Of a stretch of 28,884 nt of DNA, positions 22,686 to 28,884 are shown one piece after another (position 1 is the stretch's first letter; every line of letters starts with the position of its first letter). A program made the translations under genes and the position numbers. The DNA is from Alphaproteobacteria bacterium (GTDB taxonomy: Bacteria; Pseudomonadota; Alphaproteobacteria; Acetobacterales; Acetobacteraceae). The DNA lies in assembly GCA_026225015.1 (NCBI GenBank), contig JAMFRY010000137.1, positions 1 to 28,884 on the forward strand. The letters are read 5' to 3'. A model generated the notes under the pieces. The model ran no database searches. It was not told the DNA's origin and saw nothing but the letters and a program-made list of their open reading frames with translations.

Positions 22686-22928
22686 ATGGCAGAGAAAATC
22701 GAACCCGATATCGCGTCATTGTCCTTCGAAGAGGCGCTGGCGGCGCTGGAGGCCATCGTTCGCGGGCTGGAAAGCGGCCAGCAGAAGCTGGAAGACGCCA
22801 TCGCCGCCTATGAGCGCGGCGCCGCCCTGAAAAAACATTGCGAGGCGAAACTGGGCGAGGCGGAAGCCCGTGTGCAAGCCATCGTGGCGCGGGCGGATGG
22901 CACGCTCGGCTTGAAGAACGAGGAATGA
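22686..22928 (+). CDS. xseB: Exodeoxyribonuclease VII small subunit
   Basis: This 80-residue acidic helical protein has the XseB pattern: SFEEALAALEAIVRGLESGQ and LEDAIAAYERGAALKKHC, then KLGEAEARVQ. It partners with the large subunit XseA (not in this window) to degrade single-stranded DNA to oligonucleotides. AAGG precedes the ATG at a workable distance. Its TGA overlaps an ATG at 22925, and ispA probably starts at the next ATG (22931). The xseB-ispA order is widespread in proteobacteria. Confidence 0.95.
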   Translation: MAEKIEPDIASLSFEEALAALEAIVRGLESGQQKLEDAIAAYERGAALKKHCEAKLGEAEARVQAIVARADGTLGLKNEE

Positions 22929-22930
22929 AC

Positions 22931-23842
22931 ATGGCGTTGGATGTGGTGGCCAAACCGGACGCGCTGGCCGAGGCAATGACGGAAACCGCGCAGCTGGTGG
23001 AAGCGCAATTGGACGCCCTGCTGCCGGTGCCGGAAGCGGCCGAAGCCAGGCTGATCGCAGCGATGCGCTACGCCGTTTTAGGCGGCGGCAAACGCATGCG
23101 GGCCTTTTTGGTCATGCAAACGGCGCAATTATTCGCGGTTAATCAAACCTGCGCCGCCAGGGTCGCGGCGGCGGTGGAAATGCTGCATGCTTACTCCTTG
23201 GTGCATGACGACCTGCCGGCAATGGACGATGACGACCTGCGCCGCGGCAAACCGAGCTGCCACAAGGCCTTCGACGAAGCGACCGCCATCCTGGCCGGGG
23301 ATGCGCTGCAAACCCGTGCCTTCGAGGTGCTGGCGGAAGAAGACACCCATGCCGACGCCGAAGCGCGCTGCGAACTCATTTCCGCCTTCGCCCTTGCCAC
23401 CGGCGCGCGCGGCATGGTCGGCGGGCAGATGATCGACATGCTGGCCGAGGGCCAGACCCTGAGCGGCCCGGAAATCACGCGACTGCAGGCGCTGAAAACC
23501 GGCCGGCTGATCCAGTTCAGCGCCGAAGCCGGCGCCATTTTGGGCCGCGCCCCGCAGGCCCAGCGCCACTTCATCTGCGCCTTTGGCCGAGAACTCGGCG
23601 GCGCCTTCCAGATTTACGACGATGTTCTCGATGAGGACGGCTCCGCCGCCAGTTTGGGCAAAACCGCCGGCAAGGATGCCGCGCAGGGCAAGGCAACCAT
23701 GGTCTCCATTCTGGGGTTGGAGCGGGCGCGCGCCCATGCTGTCCATCTGGCTGACCAGGCCGCCGCACATCTGGATAGCTTTGGCCCGCGCGCCGAACTG
23801 CTGCGGCTGCTGGCGCGGTTTACGGTGACGCGGAAAAGTTAA
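22931..23842 (+). CDS. ispA: Polyprenyl synthetase (farnesyl/geranylgeranyl diphosphate synthase)
   Basis: Starting at ATG 22931, which has GAGGA seven bases upstream, the protein has 303 residues; ATG 22925 is an alternative overlapping the xseB stop. The first Asp-rich motif is DDLPAMD at residues 93-99 with RRG following, and the second is YDDVLD at 229-234 followed by GKTAGKDAAQGKATMV. GGGKRMR at 51-57 binds diphosphate. These define short-chain trans-prenyltransferases that condense IPP with DMAPP or GPP to C15 or longer products for quinones, hopanoids and carrier lipids. In many alphaproteobacteria dxs follows immediately; here a YdcF-like gene does. Confidence 0.95.
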   Translation: MALDVVAKPDALAEAMTETAQLVEAQLDALLPVPEAAEARLIAAMRYAVLGGGKRMRAFLVMQTAQLFAVNQTCAARVAAAVEMLHAYSLVHDDLPAMDDDDLRRGKPSCHKAFDEATAILAGDALQTRAFEVLAEEDTHADAEARCELISAFALATGARGMVGGQMIDMLAEGQTLSGPEITRLQALKTGRLIQFSAEAGAILGRAPQAQRHFICAFGRELGGAFQIYDDVLDEDGSAASLGKTAGKDAAQGKATMVSILGLERARAHAVHLADQAAAHLDSFGPRAELLRLLARFTVTRKS

Positions 23843-23858
23843 GGATAAGACTTCCCTT

Positions 23859-23875
23859 CGTTCGAACCTCGAACG
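23859..23875. promoter_or_regulatory. Inverted repeat CGTTCGA-ACC-TCGAACG
   Basis: Perfect 7-bp arms around 3 bases lie in the 63-bp gap between ispA and the YdcF-like gene. No U-tract follows, so a regulatory site or a processed hairpin is as likely as a terminator. A second small stem, CCGC-TCTA-GCGG (23887-23898), overlaps the ribosome site of the next gene and could mask it. Confidence 0.4.
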
Positions 23876-23905
23876 CTCGGCCATTACCGCTCTAGCGGAG
23901 ACTTG

Positions 23906-24709
23906 ATGACTGCCACGCTGCTGTTTTTTGCCTCGAAACTGCTTTGGATTTTGGCGGCGCCAAGCATGGCCCTGCTGATTCTGGCTTGGGCGGGACTGTT
24001 GCTGCTGTTGCGGCGGCGTCGGCAGGCCGGCTTTGTTTGCCTCTTTACCGCCTTGGGAATCTATTCTGCCATCGCCCTGCTGCCCATCGGAGTGTGGCTC
24101 CTTGGCCCGCTTGAAAATCGTTTTCCGGTCGTGACAAGCCTGCCCGCAAATGTCGCCGGCATCATCGTGCTCGGCGGCGCGGTGGATCCGGACACCTCGA
24201 AGGTGCGCGGCATACCCACGCTGAATGACGATGCCGAACGGATGACCTCGCTGGTCTATCTGGCGCGTCAGTATCCCGATGCGCGGCTCGCCTTCACCGG
24301 CGGCAACGGCGCGCTGGCGCATGGCACACTGGCCGAGGCCGACGTCGCGCGCGAACTCTTCACGGAGCTGGGCGTCGATCAGAGCCGCATCGTCTATGAG
24401 GGCCGATCGCGCAACACCTATGAGAACGCCGTGTTGCTGAAAGCGCTGGTAAAGCCGCAACCTGGTCAGCTTTGGCTGCTGGACACCTCGGCCTGGCACA
24501 TGCCCCGCTCGGTTGGCATATTCCGGCGCGTCGGCTGGCCAGTGGAGCCCTATCCGGTGGCCTACAAAACCGCGCCGGACCTGCTTTCGGCGATCCATGG
24601 CAGCTTCCCGCAACGGTTGGAAATGGTCGATCTGGCGGCACATGAATGGTTTGGCCTGACCGCCTATTACCTCCTCGGCCGCACCAGCGCTTTGTTTCCG
24701 GCGCCGTAG
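23906..24709 (+). CDS. YdcF-family (DUF218/ElyC-like) membrane protein
   Basis: The ATG at 23906 follows GCGGAG with 6-base spacing, giving 267 residues. Two N-terminal transmembrane helices (about residues 6-33 and 43-68) are separated by a short RRRR cytoplasmic loop. They anchor a DUF218 domain: AGIIVLGGAVDPDT, TLNDDAERMTSLVYLARQYP, LAFTGGNGAL, and the RSRNTYENAVLLK motif. The E. coli relatives SanA and ElyC act in envelope integrity and lipid-carrier handling, but the biochemical function of the family is poorly defined. Being next to ispA, a prenyl-precursor gene, is in keeping with an envelope or lipid-carrier role; this is inference. Confidence 0.9.
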   Translation: MTATLLFFASKLLWILAAPSMALLILAWAGLLLLLRRRRQAGFVCLFTALGIYSAIALLPIGVWLLGPLENRFPVVTSLPANVAGIIVLGGAVDPDTSKVRGIPTLNDDAERMTSLVYLARQYPDARLAFTGGNGALAHGTLAEADVARELFTELGVDQSRIVYEGRSRNTYENAVLLKALVKPQPGQLWLLDTSAWHMPRSVGIFRRVGWPVEPYPVAYKTAPDLLSAIHGSFPQRLEMVDLAAHEWFGLTAYYLLGRTSALFPAP

Positions 24710-24741
24710 GTGGTGGGCCCGTAAGGCAACTCGAAACACCG

Positions 24742-24768
24742 ATTGCATATAATGGAAAATTGCATTAT
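24742..24768 (+). promoter_or_regulatory. Promoter/operator region of the toxin-antitoxin operon
   Basis: A perfect TATAAT (24748-24753) lies 45 bases before the antitoxin start. The inverted repeat ATAATG-N8-CATTAT (24749-24754 and 24763-24768) overlaps it, and ATTGCAT occurs twice, 17 bases apart (24742 and 24759). This is the layout expected where an AbrB-type antitoxin represses its own operon. No strong -35 is visible. Confidence 0.6.
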
Positions 24769-24797
24769 TGCTAAACCTTCCTCACGAAAGGTAGAAG

Positions 24798-25064
24798 ATG
24801 ACCACATTAACCGTGACTGGTCGAGGCCAGGTTACCTTCAAGAAAGAAGTCCTCAAGCATCTGGGGATTCAGCCGGGCGGGAAAATCAGGCTTGATTTGC
24901 TCCCGGACGGCCGGGCCGAGTTGAAAGCCGAACGGCAAAAGGGCTCTTTTGGCGAGATATACGGGTTGCTGCGGGACAAGGGCAACGGCAAGCGCCTCTC
25001 GATTGAGGAAATCAACGAAGCCATTGCCTGCAGTGGAGCGGCGGCCGGTGCGGCTCTGGGATGA
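24798..25064 (+). CDS. vapB: AbrB/MazE-type antitoxin
   Basis: This 88-residue protein has an N-terminal swapped-hairpin DNA-binding domain: TLTVTGRGQVTFKKEVLKHLGIQ, then PGGKIRLDLLPDGRAEL (about residues 3-45). The C-terminal tail (FGEIYGLL, then LSIEEINEAI) would wrap and inhibit the toxin. It overlaps the PIN-toxin gene by four bases (ATGA) and stands first, the usual order. It would bind the promoter repeat at 24749-24768 and repress the operon. The sequence around it is less GC-rich than the preceding housekeeping genes, in keeping with lateral acquisition. Symbol by family only. Confidence 0.9.
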   Translation: MTTLTVTGRGQVTFKKEVLKHLGIQPGGKIRLDLLPDGRAELKAERQKGSFGEIYGLLRDKGNGKRLSIEEINEAIACSGAAAGAALG

Positions 25065-25459
25065 AGATTACGGCGGATACGAATGTATTGCTGCGCGCAA
25101 TCGTTGCCGATGATGAAGCCCAAGGCCGAGTCGCGATAGAGATACTTGAACGCGCCGACATCGTCGCGATCACCTTGCGGACCCTCTGCGAATTTGTCTG
25201 GGTGCTCGCCCGCCGTTACCAGATGCCACGCGCGGAGATTGCTCAAGCCATCCGCCGCTTGGCGGAGACCCGCAACGTGGTGCTCAACCGCCCCGCCGTC
25301 GATGCGGGCCTGCGCCTTTTCGAAGTTGGCGGCGACTTCGCGGATGGCGTTATCGCCTATGACGGCAGGTGGCTGGGGGGCGAAATTTTTGTCTCTTTCG
25401 ATCGGCGAGCGGTATCCCTCGTCAACGGTCAAGGGCATGCGGCCCGGTTGCTGAGTTGA
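25061..25459 (+). CDS. vapC: PIN-domain ribonuclease toxin (VapC family)
   Basis: This 132-residue PIN domain carries the expected acidic metal-binding residues: Asp6 in KITADTNVLLRAIVADD, Glu44 in TLCEFVWVLARRY, Asp95 in DFADGVIAYDG, and Asp114 in VSFDRRAV. VapC toxins are magnesium-dependent RNases that cleave tRNA or rRNA and slow growth when the antitoxin is lost. The start overlaps the antitoxin stop. All catalytic residues are present, so it is probably functional. The target RNA is unknown. Confidence 0.93.
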   Translation: MKITADTNVLLRAIVADDEAQGRVAIEILERADIVAITLRTLCEFVWVLARRYQMPRAEIAQAIRRLAETRNVVLNRPAVDAGLRLFEVGGDFADGVIAYDGRWLGGEIFVSFDRRAVSLVNGQGHAARLLS

Positions 25460-25647
25460 ACTACGCTGCTAACATTGCGCGGCATGGCATCTATGGACAT
25501 TACCGTCCTAAGCTGCTTACCCGCCTCAATCTCTTGTCAGCTTGTCTGGGTGCGATAGTTCCATCAGGCCACAATGATGTTCCAATTGAGAATCGAATGG
25601 CCCGTAGGTAAGTTTGTAGACTGACAACTGCTACACGGAGTACGAAG
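25460..25647. other. Non-coding, lower-GC gap after the toxin-antitoxin operon
   Basis: No gene is seen. A weak inverted repeat TGTAG-N11-CTACA (25615-25635) lies just before the next reading frame's ribosome site and may be regulatory. Confidence 0.4.
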
Positions 25648-26188
25648 GTGACAAGTTTTGACGACGCATTGCGAAAAGCCGCCGGATTACAAACAGAATC
25701 TGAAAAAGCGGATGCGCAACTGGAGCGAGATGCCAAGCAACGGAAGTGGGCAGAAGACGCCCCAAAACGACAGGCATACCTCGCAAAGTATCAGTCAGCA
25801 TTCGTACCGCTTCTCAATTCTTACATTGAGGGGGTACAAAAGGTGAGTTCTACAAGACAAGCGTCCCGCATACATAATCCAAAAACAGAATGCGCACATC
25901 ATGGTTGGGAACGCCCTGGCGTGGGATGCCTATCACGTACTTGCTCAAGCTCATGGGAATAACAGGGGGATGGGACAAAGCGCCGCCCCCCTCAACCAAA
26001 AAACGGCTTCCCTCAACATTCAGCTTTCGAACGAAGGTGAGATAAGACTTTACGAGATGGGAAGCCAGAATAAGACCAATGTACTCAACGATTCGAATTC
26101 GACGGTTGTTAGCCTGGAAGGCAAGGAAGGCGACTTACGGCTCATCATTGAGGCGAAGTTCGTCGAACTGGTGAGAGCCGTAAGTTAA
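25648..26188 (+). pseudogene. Unknown protein, probably frameshifted
   Basis: A GTG start at 25648 with GGAG seven bases upstream opens a frame whose first 65 residues look like a real soluble protein: charged, helical, SFDDALRKAAGLQTESEKAD to FVPLLNSYIEGVQK. After about 25845 this frame turns into composition unlike protein (CAHHGWERPGVGCLSRTCSS). The next frame, open from 25847 to 26188, then reads convincingly: AYIIQKQNAHIMVGNALAWD to LIIEAKFVELVRAVS. Joining them by one skipped base near 25844-25850 would give about 180 residues. I recognise no family. GC content is visibly lower than in neighbouring genes, suggesting foreign origin. Two separate small genes, with a start at ATG 25901, remain possible. 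Confidence 0.5.
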
Positions 26189-26396
26189 TCGACCGAACTG
26201 CCCGATGCCGCAAATCGCATGTATTCATGGCCCGCCTGCCCCAAACTCAGAGTATAGAATTGAAAGTTTTATCGTTCCGGCAGTAAGCGAGTGAAATGCT
26301 TCGCCCCAGGTTAAAAAAAGTCTTTTTGGTTCATTTTCTTCAGAAAAAGAGCGTAATGGGCTTCGCTGAAAGGGTACTTGGTTTCAGCGGTTTCCG
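26189..26396. other. AT-richer convergent gap with hairpin
   Basis: No gene is seen. CGCTGAAA (26364-26371) and TTTCAGCG (26382-26389) form a perfect 8-bp stem with a 10-base loop, 8 bases beyond the end of the minus-strand kinase gene. A second near-palindrome, AAAAA-GTC-TTTTT, lies near 26315-26327. Either could serve transcription termination between the convergent genes; neither has a standard U-tract after a GC stem. Confidence 0.45.
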
Positions 26397-27083
26397 CTAC
26401 GCAGAATTGCGCGGATATTTCGCTCGCAATTCTTCGAAGGCGCTGCCAGGCGATTTCAGTAGGCGCGCCTCGATGAGGTCGCACACTGCCTCCGGACTGT
26501 TTTCGACGGTGTCGATCTCCAGGTCGTAAATGCTATTGTCATAGACCGATTCATAAAACCAGGGCCGCAGTCGATCCAGGCGCTGGATGATCTTGTGTAT
26601 GGCCTGCTCGCCCAGGATGTCGGTTGGCAGCTTCTTGTCGATCTTGCGGTTCGTTACGCGTTCCATCAGCACCTCAAAGGGGGGACGCAGGTTCACGAAG
26701 TGCACCGGCAATCCCTGCAACCGCCAGATCGCATCCTGCAGGACGGGCGGGTCAAGCATCATCAGATGATCGACGATGATGTTGCAGCCTTGGGCCGCGG
26801 CAGCGGCGATCCATTCGTGAAAGACCGCGAAGGCACGCGTGCCATATTTGCCAAAACGCCAGCGCAGGGCGCCTTCGGGATCGGTCTCCTTGGCCGGCTC
26901 GGCGTAGATGCCCTCCCGGCAACGGGCGCCGTGATGGCCGAATTTGGCCGGGTAGGTGTTGGCGAGGAAATGGTCGATGCCATAAAGCAACCAAAACCCA
27001 TCCGAGCGGCGGGCGAATAATTCGCAGGCGGTAGATTTGCCGGCACCTGAGGTGCCGCTGACGATGATGATCTGACCTGGCAT
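26397..27083 (-). CDS. Chloramphenicol-phosphotransferase-like P-loop kinase
   Basis: This 228-residue P-loop protein has a Walker A motif GTSGAGKST at residues 10-18, then WLLYGIDHFL with Asp37 at the place of the family's proposed catalytic base. It continues with NIIVDHLMMLDPPVLQDAIW and LPVHFVNLRPPFEVLMERV, the CPT-like pattern. Characterised relatives phosphorylate the hydroxyl of chloramphenicol; most homologues have unknown small-molecule or nucleotide substrates. It follows the DUF7064-like gene by 50 bp on the same strand, so it may be the last gene of a three-gene unit. A zeta-toxin-like role is another possibility for this kinase fold, but no antitoxin gene adjoins it. Confidence 0.75.
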   Translation of the reverse strand: MPGQIIIVSGTSGAGKSTACELFARRSDGFWLLYGIDHFLANTYPAKFGHHGARCREGIYAEPAKETDPEGALRWRFGKYGTRAFAVFHEWIAAAAAQGCNIIVDHLMMLDPPVLQDAIWRLQGLPVHFVNLRPPFEVLMERVTNRKIDKKLPTDILGEQAIHKIIQRLDRLRPWFYESVYDNSIYDLEIDTVENSPEAVCDLIEARLLKSPGSAFEELRAKYPRNSA

Positions 27084-27133
27084 GTTGTTTGGGATTCCCG
27101 GTGTTGTTTTTGCCTTGTTATTTCACGGTGACG

Positions 27134-28084
27134 TTAATTCAGGGAGATCTCGCCGCGCGCGATTCTGCGGAAGCGGACGGCGGAGCAAAATTCCTGATTG
27201 TCGCCCCAATGCGTTATCCCATCCCAGTCCCACTGCAAGAGCGACCAGAGCACGGAATGGTCAGTATAGCCGGTGAAAACCAGGCCATCTTCGATCTCGC
27301 CGGTGGCGTTGATGGTGCGGCCGAGTTGATCGATTGCCTCGAACAGCACGCGTTTGGGGCCGAGGGAGCCAAATTCGGTGATCCGGCGTGTGCCCGAGAC
27401 GAGGCTCGACATTTCGCCATCCTTCCAAAGGAAGCCGCCGATGACCTTTTGCGGTGTGCCATCCGTACCCTCGCCCATGGCGATGGCGTGGAAGGCGCTT
27501 TGCTCCGCGATGCCCCAGAAATAGCCGCCGCTGGCGAGCGAGGCATAGTCGCGCGCGCCAAAGGAGGTATCGCGCATCGAAAAGCAATCGATGCGGTATT
27601 CCATGCCTTCCAGCTTTACCGTGCCTGTCATGCGGCCTGGCTGTTCCATATGGAATTTGGCGGTCGATTGCTGGCCGGCATTGCCGGTTTTCAGTTCGTG
27701 CATCGGCCCGATCGCCTCCCAAATCAGGTCCATTTGCAGCGGGTTCTGATCGTAGCGGATAGCATAGCGTTTCAGCGGTTCCAGCAGATGGACTTCCAGG
27801 CTGTTACGGGATTTCACATCGAATTTCTGCTGGCCTTCCGGCAGTGCCTGCAGATGCGCCCAGTCGTAATAGAGGCAGTTCCACTGGTACCTGGCGCCTG
27901 GCTCCCACAGCACCGGGCCGCCATTGAGCATGTTCATGTTCGTCCGGAAATAATATTGGATGAGGCCGTGGATTTTTTTCTCCGGGATGGAAATAGAGAA
28001 CCAGGCGCTTTCGTTCCAATAGAGATTGCTCGTACGGCCTTCGCCGAAACGGTCGGCCTGTGGCAAATCGGCTAGCCTATTCAT
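27134..28084 (-). CDS. DUF7064/DUF7065-like protein of unknown function
   Basis: The start is set at ATG 28082-28084, with GCAGGAG seven bases upstream, giving 316 residues. The protein is soluble and rich in aromatic residues and beta strands: LYWNESAWFSISIPEKKIHG, YRIDCFSMRDTSFGARDYAS, GYFWGIAEQSAFHAIAMGEG, and FTGYTDHSVLWSLLQWDWDG. The pattern resembles lipocalin-like AttH/hydroxyneurosporene-synthase-type double beta-barrels and DUF7064 proteins, which occur beside catabolic genes for steroids and other hydrophobic compounds. No catalytic motif is evident. It follows the SnoaL-like gene by 22 bp, pointing to an operon. The DUF number is from memory of pattern, not a search. Confidence 0.65.
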   Translation of the reverse strand: MNRLADLPQADRFGEGRTSNLYWNESAWFSISIPEKKIHGLIQYYFRTNMNMLNGGPVLWEPGARYQWNCLYYDWAHLQALPEGQQKFDVKSRNSLEVHLLEPLKRYAIRYDQNPLQMDLIWEAIGPMHELKTGNAGQQSTAKFHMEQPGRMTGTVKLEGMEYRIDCFSMRDTSFGARDYASLASGGYFWGIAEQSAFHAIAMGEGTDGTPQKVIGGFLWKDGEMSSLVSGTRRITEFGSLGPKRVLFEAIDQLGRTINATGEIEDGLVFTGYTDHSVLWSLLQWDWDGITHWGDNQEFCSAVRFRRIARGEISLN

Positions 28085-28106
28085 GCATACGCTCCTGCTT
28101 AAAGGG

Positions 28107-28556
28107 TCATTTATCGATATCAAGTTTTAGGCGGGTCAGCGAGAGCGTTGCAATGCGCCAGTTTTGTCGTGGGCTGGCATTTTTGTCGATGCGATAGGTC
28201 TCGTGGTAATGGCCGTTGCCGTTGATGGCCTTCCATCCTTCGCGCGGGTGGCGGTCCTCCCAGGTGATGATATCCTGCATCGCCCAGATGCCGCGCGCGG
28301 TGCCGTCCGGCAGAAATTCGATCTCATGGGAAAAACCCTGATGGCAGGAGACGGCGCGCTCCAGGCCGTATTTGAGGCTTGCGGCATAAGCAGCGCCGCC
28401 TTCGATCCAGATTTTGCCCTCGGGCGTGATGACTCGAAGATCCACTGTGAAAAGATCGGGCAGCCGGTCCCAGAGTTTGGTGTCGATGAAGCGAAAATAA
28501 CGGGCTTTTAGGGCGCGAATCTCCTCGATCGCCATCAAACGGGTAATTGGGTCCAT
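28107..28556 (-). CDS. SnoaL-like / NTF2-fold protein
   Basis: The start at ATG 28554-28556 has GGGAGAGG just upstream, giving 149 residues. The opening DPITRLMAIEEIRALKARYF followed by RFIDTKLWDRLPDLFTVD is the standard beginning of SnoaL_4-type NTF2-like proteins, as are the strands carrying HQGFSHEIEFLPDGTARGIW and NGHYHETYRID. Family members are small cone-shaped barrels acting as dehydratases, isomerases or cyclases, and often sit in catabolic clusters for steroids and aromatics. A candidate general base cannot be fixed by eye. It appears to lead a minus-strand unit with the DUF7064-like protein. Confidence 0.87.
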   Translation of the reverse strand: MDPITRLMAIEEIRALKARYFRFIDTKLWDRLPDLFTVDLRVITPEGKIWIEGGAAYAASLKYGLERAVSCHQGFSHEIEFLPDGTARGIWAMQDIITWEDRHPREGWKAINGNGHYHETYRIDKNASPRQNWRIATLSLTRLKLDIDK

Positions 28557-28740
28557 GCCTCTCTCCCGGCTCCGGAATGAGGATGAGAGTTGAACAACAG
28601 TGCGCGGCTTCACGCAATCGTCGCTGCACCTAATGCGCCACCGGTTGAGTAAAACAACCATTCCCGGCAAGACGCAGCACCGTGCGAGGCAATGCCGGCG
28701 GTCTGATTACTGCGCAGCAAGCTCCTTCAGCGAGCTGGCT
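28557..28740. other. Non-coding region upstream of the SnoaL-like gene
   Basis: No gene is supported. Two short inverted repeats occur: GGTTG-N7-CAACC (28643-28659) and AGCTC-N7-GAGCT (28720-28736). The first could be an operator for the minus-strand SnoaL-like unit. No convincing promoter boxes are seen. Confidence 0.4.
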
Positions 28741-28770
28741 AGTACCTGCGTCATTCATGACGCAGGTACT
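28741..28770. repeat. Perfect 30-base hairpin (13-bp arms)
   Basis: AGTACCTGCGTCA (28741-28753) and its exact reverse complement (28758-28770) surround TTCA. It is the longest perfect inverted repeat noticed in the window. It lies about 185 bp upstream of the SnoaL-like start and about 35 bp before the possible mobile-element end, with no U-tract. It could be a terminator for an unseen transcript, a dispersed palindromic repeat, or an insertion target. Confidence 0.75.
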
Positions 28771-28804
28771 GCGCGCGGGTTGGTCGGCGGCGCACGCTAA
28801 ATAT

Positions 28805-28884
28805 GCTCTAGAGCGCGTTGACATTCGGGATTCCGGCACGGCTGAAAATCTGATTCAAACTCCTTTTTGGTGGGAGTTTTCAGA
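28805..28884 (+). mobile_element. Possible beginning of an IS element (runs off the window)
   Basis: GCTCTAGAGC (28805-28814) is followed by GCGTTGACATTCGGGATTCC and by nested repeats AAACTCC/GGAGTTT (28857-28863 and 28873-28879). GGGAG near 28872-28876 could be the ribosome site of a start codon just past the edge. The layout resembles the left end of IS630-type elements as I remember them, but no transposase is visible, so this is tentative. Confidence 0.3.

Noticed and set aside
23129..24748. Very long minus-strand open frame (539 codons) across ispA and the YdcF-like gene
   Set aside because: It spans two well-supported plus-strand genes; its sequence is Gln/Gly/Arg-rich without domain motifs. 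High GC removes stops in this frame.
26397..27083. Zeta-toxin gene of a toxin-antitoxin system
   Set aside because: No epsilon-like antitoxin gene adjoins it, and the GIDHF and IIVDHLMM pattern matches CPT-like kinases better.
28630..28839. Small minus-strand frame (69 codons) across the large hairpin
   Set aside because: The frame runs through the perfect inverted repeat with no ribosome site and no protein-like composition.

Overview
The window is high-GC bacterial DNA whose gene set and gene order (folP-glmM-thiD, xseB-ispA, TusA-like/acetoin-deacetylase pair, AbrB-type VapBC) fit an alphaproteobacterium. Acetobacteraceae/Rhodospirillales is my best guess, by inference from protein character only. 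No rRNA, tRNA or CRISPR array is visible.

Region A (1-14020) is an accessory oxidative-metabolism region. It opens with the C-terminal half of an RND/MMPL exporter, which faces a convergent TetR gene. Divergent from that TetR runs a tight five-gene operon: luciferase-like (LimB-type) flavin monooxygenase, cytochrome P450, SDR, GST and an acyl-CoA-dehydrogenase-fold flavoprotein. This looks like a pathway for oxidising a hydrophobic, perhaps terpenoid or alicyclic, compound. An old IS5-family (IS903-type) insertion with a frameshifted transposase and recognisable target duplication sits 10 bp past the last gene. Next come an aldo/keto reductase and a second TetR on the minus strand, divergent from a full-length three-domain carboxylic acid reductase (CAR). 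The CAR/TetR gap carries an 18-bp near-ideal palindrome, so CAR (acid to aldehyde) and AKR (aldehyde to alcohol) are probably one TetR-controlled module.

Region B (14021-24709) is mostly housekeeping. It holds a folP-glmM-thiD operon (minus strand); an esterase; a GST coupled to a degenerate PCu(A)C-like secreted protein; a uracil-DNA-glycosylase-family protein with four cysteines placed as Fe-S ligands; an F420/NADP-oxidoreductase-like protein; a convergent ROK sugar kinase; a TusA-like protein overlapping a class II histone-deacetylase-family amidohydrolase; xseB-ispA (without the usual dxs next door); and a YdcF-family membrane protein.

Region C (24710-28884) is accessory again and partly lower in GC. 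It contains an AbrB/VapC toxin-antitoxin pair with a clear promoter/operator and an apparently frameshifted unknown gene. A minus-strand group follows: a SnoaL-like protein, a DUF7064-like protein and a chloramphenicol-phosphotransferase-like kinase. A perfect 13-bp-arm hairpin lies upstream of that group, and the right edge may be the beginning of another mobile element. The SnoaL-like and DUF7064-like proteins are of the sort found with hydrophobic-compound catabolism, so they may belong functionally with region A.
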